From the NCBI GenBank assembly GCA_900754085.1, contig CAAEBO010000002.1, positions 1 through 23,878 of the forward strand: a stretch of DNA of 23,878 nucleotides, written 5' to 3'. A program made the position numbers and the translations under genes. Below are positions 22,493-23,878 of this stretch, one piece after another (within the stretch, counting starts at the first letter, position 1; every line of letters starts with the position of its first letter). The notes beneath the pieces were generated by a model. It saw only the letters and a list, made by a program, of their open reading frames with translations, was not told where the DNA came from and searched no databases. This DNA comes from Clostridia bacterium (GTDB lineage Bacteria; Bacillota; Clostridia; TANB77; CAG-508).

Positions 22493-23878
22493 CTATAAAA
22501 TAGTCTTACCTTTTAAATACCACATATGTTCTGAAATAATTTTTATATTTATTATTTGATTTATTAATTCTTTATTACCTTCAAATATTACAACTTTATT
22601 ACTATCTGTTCTTCCTGTTAGCATTTCTTCATTATTTTTACTTGTACCTTCTACTAAAATCTTTTGAATTGTTCCTATATATTTTTTATTATTCTCTTCA
22701 ATTTGGCTTTCCACCAAGTCTTTTAATTTATTAAATCTTATATGTTTTATTTCTTCTGGAACTTGGTTTTCCATTCTGTCTCCTGGTGTTCCAACTCTTC
22801 TTGAGTATATAAACATATATACTTGTTCAAATTTTACTTTTTGTACTACATCTAATGTATCTTCAAATTCTTCGTCAGTTTCACCTGGAAATCCTACTAT
22901 AATATCTGTTGATAATGTTAAATTAGGAATTTTAGCCTTCATTTTTTCTACTAGATTTAAATATTGCTCTTTTGTATATTTTCTATTCATTTCTTTTAAA
23001 ACTTTAGTATTTCCAGATTGTAATGGTAAGTGTATTAATTTACATACTTTATTACAACTTGATATTGCTTCTATTACATCATCTGTAAAATCCTTTGGGT
23101 GTGGAGAAACAAATCTAATTCTTTCTATGCCTTCTATTTTATTTATTGCCTTTAATAATGTAGCAAAAGAATTTACTCCATCATATTCTTCAAATTCTAT
23201 ATTTTTTTCTTTTTCTACTCTTAAATATGAGTTAACATTTTGTCCCAATAATGTAATTTCCTTATATCCTTGTTTTGCCAAGTCTTTTACCTCATCTATA
23301 ATGTCTTTTGGCATTCTACTTCTTTCTCTTCCTCTTACATATGGAACTATACAATAAGTACAAAAATTGTTACATCCATTCATTATTGTTACAGATGCTT
23401 TTATATTGCTATCTCTTTTTATTGGCAAGCCTTCATATATTTTACCATCTATATCTATTATATCTTTTATTTTTTTGTTTTCTTCTATTGCCTTATATAA
23501 GTCTTCTGGAAATCTATGTAATGTATGTGTTCCAAATATTACATCTACAAATGGATAGCTTTGTTTAATTTTGTTTATTATGTGTTTCTCTTGCATCATG
23601 CAACCACCAATTGCAATTATAGTACCTTTTTGTTCTTTTATTCTTTTTAGTTCTCCTAATTTTCCAAATAATTTATCTTCTGCATTTTCTCTTACACAAC
23701 ATGTATTAAATAACGCAATATCTGCCTCTTCAAATTCTTCTGTTTTGCTATATCCCATTTCTTCTAGCATTCCACATAATTTTTCTGAATCGTTTTCGTT
23801 TAGTTGGCATCCCATTGTTAATATACAATATTTTAAATTATTATTTTCTTTATTTATTTCCTTTATTTTTTTTATATA
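22493..23878 (-). CDS. miaB: tRNA-2-methylthio-N6-dimethylallyladenosine synthase MiaB (5' end outside the window)
   Basis: Adds the 2-methylthio group to i6A37 of tRNAs using two 4Fe-4S clusters and S-adenosylmethionine. The N-terminal methylthiotransferase cluster Cys residues are in MGCQLNEND, NTCCVREN and GGCMMQ; the radical-SAM CxxxCxxC is in NGCNNFCTYCIVPYVRG; the SPHP and LPLQSG motifs follow, and a C-terminal TRAM domain covers about the last 65 residues. Although an ATG occurs at 23815, the frame stays open without a stop to the right edge and encodes NLKYCILT directly before MGCQ, the usual MiaB lead-in, so the true start lies upstream of 23878. The TAG stop overlaps the ribosome binding site of the next gene. 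Confidence 0.96.
   Translation of the reverse strand, partial: YIKKIKEINKENNNLKYCILTMGCQLNENDSEKLCGMLEEMGYSKTEEFEEADIALFNTCCVRENAEDKLFGKLGELKRIKEQKGTIIAIGGCMMQEKHIINKIKQSYPFVDVIFGTHTLHRFPEDLYKAIEENKKIKDIIDIDGKIYEGLPIKRDSNIKASVTIMNGCNNFCTYCIVPYVRGRERSRMPKDIIDEVKDLAKQGYKEITLLGQNVNSYLRVEKEKNIEFEEYDGVNSFATLLKAINKIEGIERIRFVSPHPKDFTDDVIEAISSCNKVCKLIHLPLQSGNTKVLKEMNRKYTKEQYLNLVEKMKAKIPNLTLSTDIIVGFPGETDEEFEDTLDVVQKVKFEQVYMFIYSRRVGTPGDRMENQVPEEIKHIRFNKLKDLVESQIEENNKKYIGTIQKILVEGTSKNNEEMLTGRTDSNKVVIFEGNKELINQIINIKIISEHMWYLKGKTIL

Noticed and set aside
23813..23815. ATG at 23815 as the miaB start
   Set aside because: The frame is open to the window edge and encodes a typical MiaB lead-in (KYCILT) before MGCQ, so this Met is internal.

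Overview
The window looks like chromosomal DNA from a low-GC, endospore-forming Clostridia-type Firmicute. The base composition is strongly AT-rich, most genes have strong GGAGG-type ribosome binding sites, sigma-A-like promoters (TTTACA/TTGAAA, 17 bp, TATAAT) recur, and a spoIIP gene is present. Twenty-one of 22 genes lie on the minus strand. The single plus-strand gene, an asparagine synthetase, is also the only clearly broken one. I found no tRNA, rRNA, CRISPR array or insertion sequence, and no gene-free stretch longer than 300 bases.

Layout, left to right. (1) 72-2329: four minus-strand genes I do not recognise: a small two-helix membrane protein, and an apparent three-gene unit (76, 345 and 123 aa) behind its own promoter. 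(2) 2372-5351: pyruvate kinase (pyk) with its promoter and terminator, then spoIIP with a possible sigma-E-type promoter. (3) 5316-11300: the conserved stress/translation operon recJ - rel - MBL hydrolase - hisS, with 10-20 nt gaps, ended by a strong terminator and preceded by an operator-like inverted repeat. (4) 11326-13792: a family-4 glycosyltransferase, a YlbF-family protein and a membrane HExxH protease, behind a good promoter. (5) 13845-16297: asnB (plus strand) with two +1 frame breaks, convergent with a tandem AbrB-like regulator and sharing a bidirectional terminator. (6) 16323-18736: RdgB/HAM1 nucleotide-pool sanitiser, a hotdog thioesterase, an unknown protein whose 3' end is made of a REP-like palindrome, and TcdA. 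(7) 18842-23878: miaB (5' end beyond the window), a protein with four putative helix-turn-helix units, and mutS, transcribed in that order.

Functional themes are tRNA modification and charging (miaB, tcdA, hisS), DNA repair and nucleotide hygiene (mutS, recJ, rdgB), the stringent response (rel), central carbon (pyk) and sporulation (spoIIP).

The most interesting signal is in asnB. Removing exactly one base at each of two sites restores a full-length 616-residue protein. At both sites the zero-frame codon at the break is CGG, and the conserved frame resumes by skipping its C and reading a conserved Gly codon. By eye the gene has no other CGG triplet, and I saw no in-frame CGG in the housekeeping genes, only in three accessory genes. 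This may be decay, sequencing error or +1 recoding at a hungry codon; the sequence alone cannot decide. Substitutions in the glutaminase domain favour decay or altered function.
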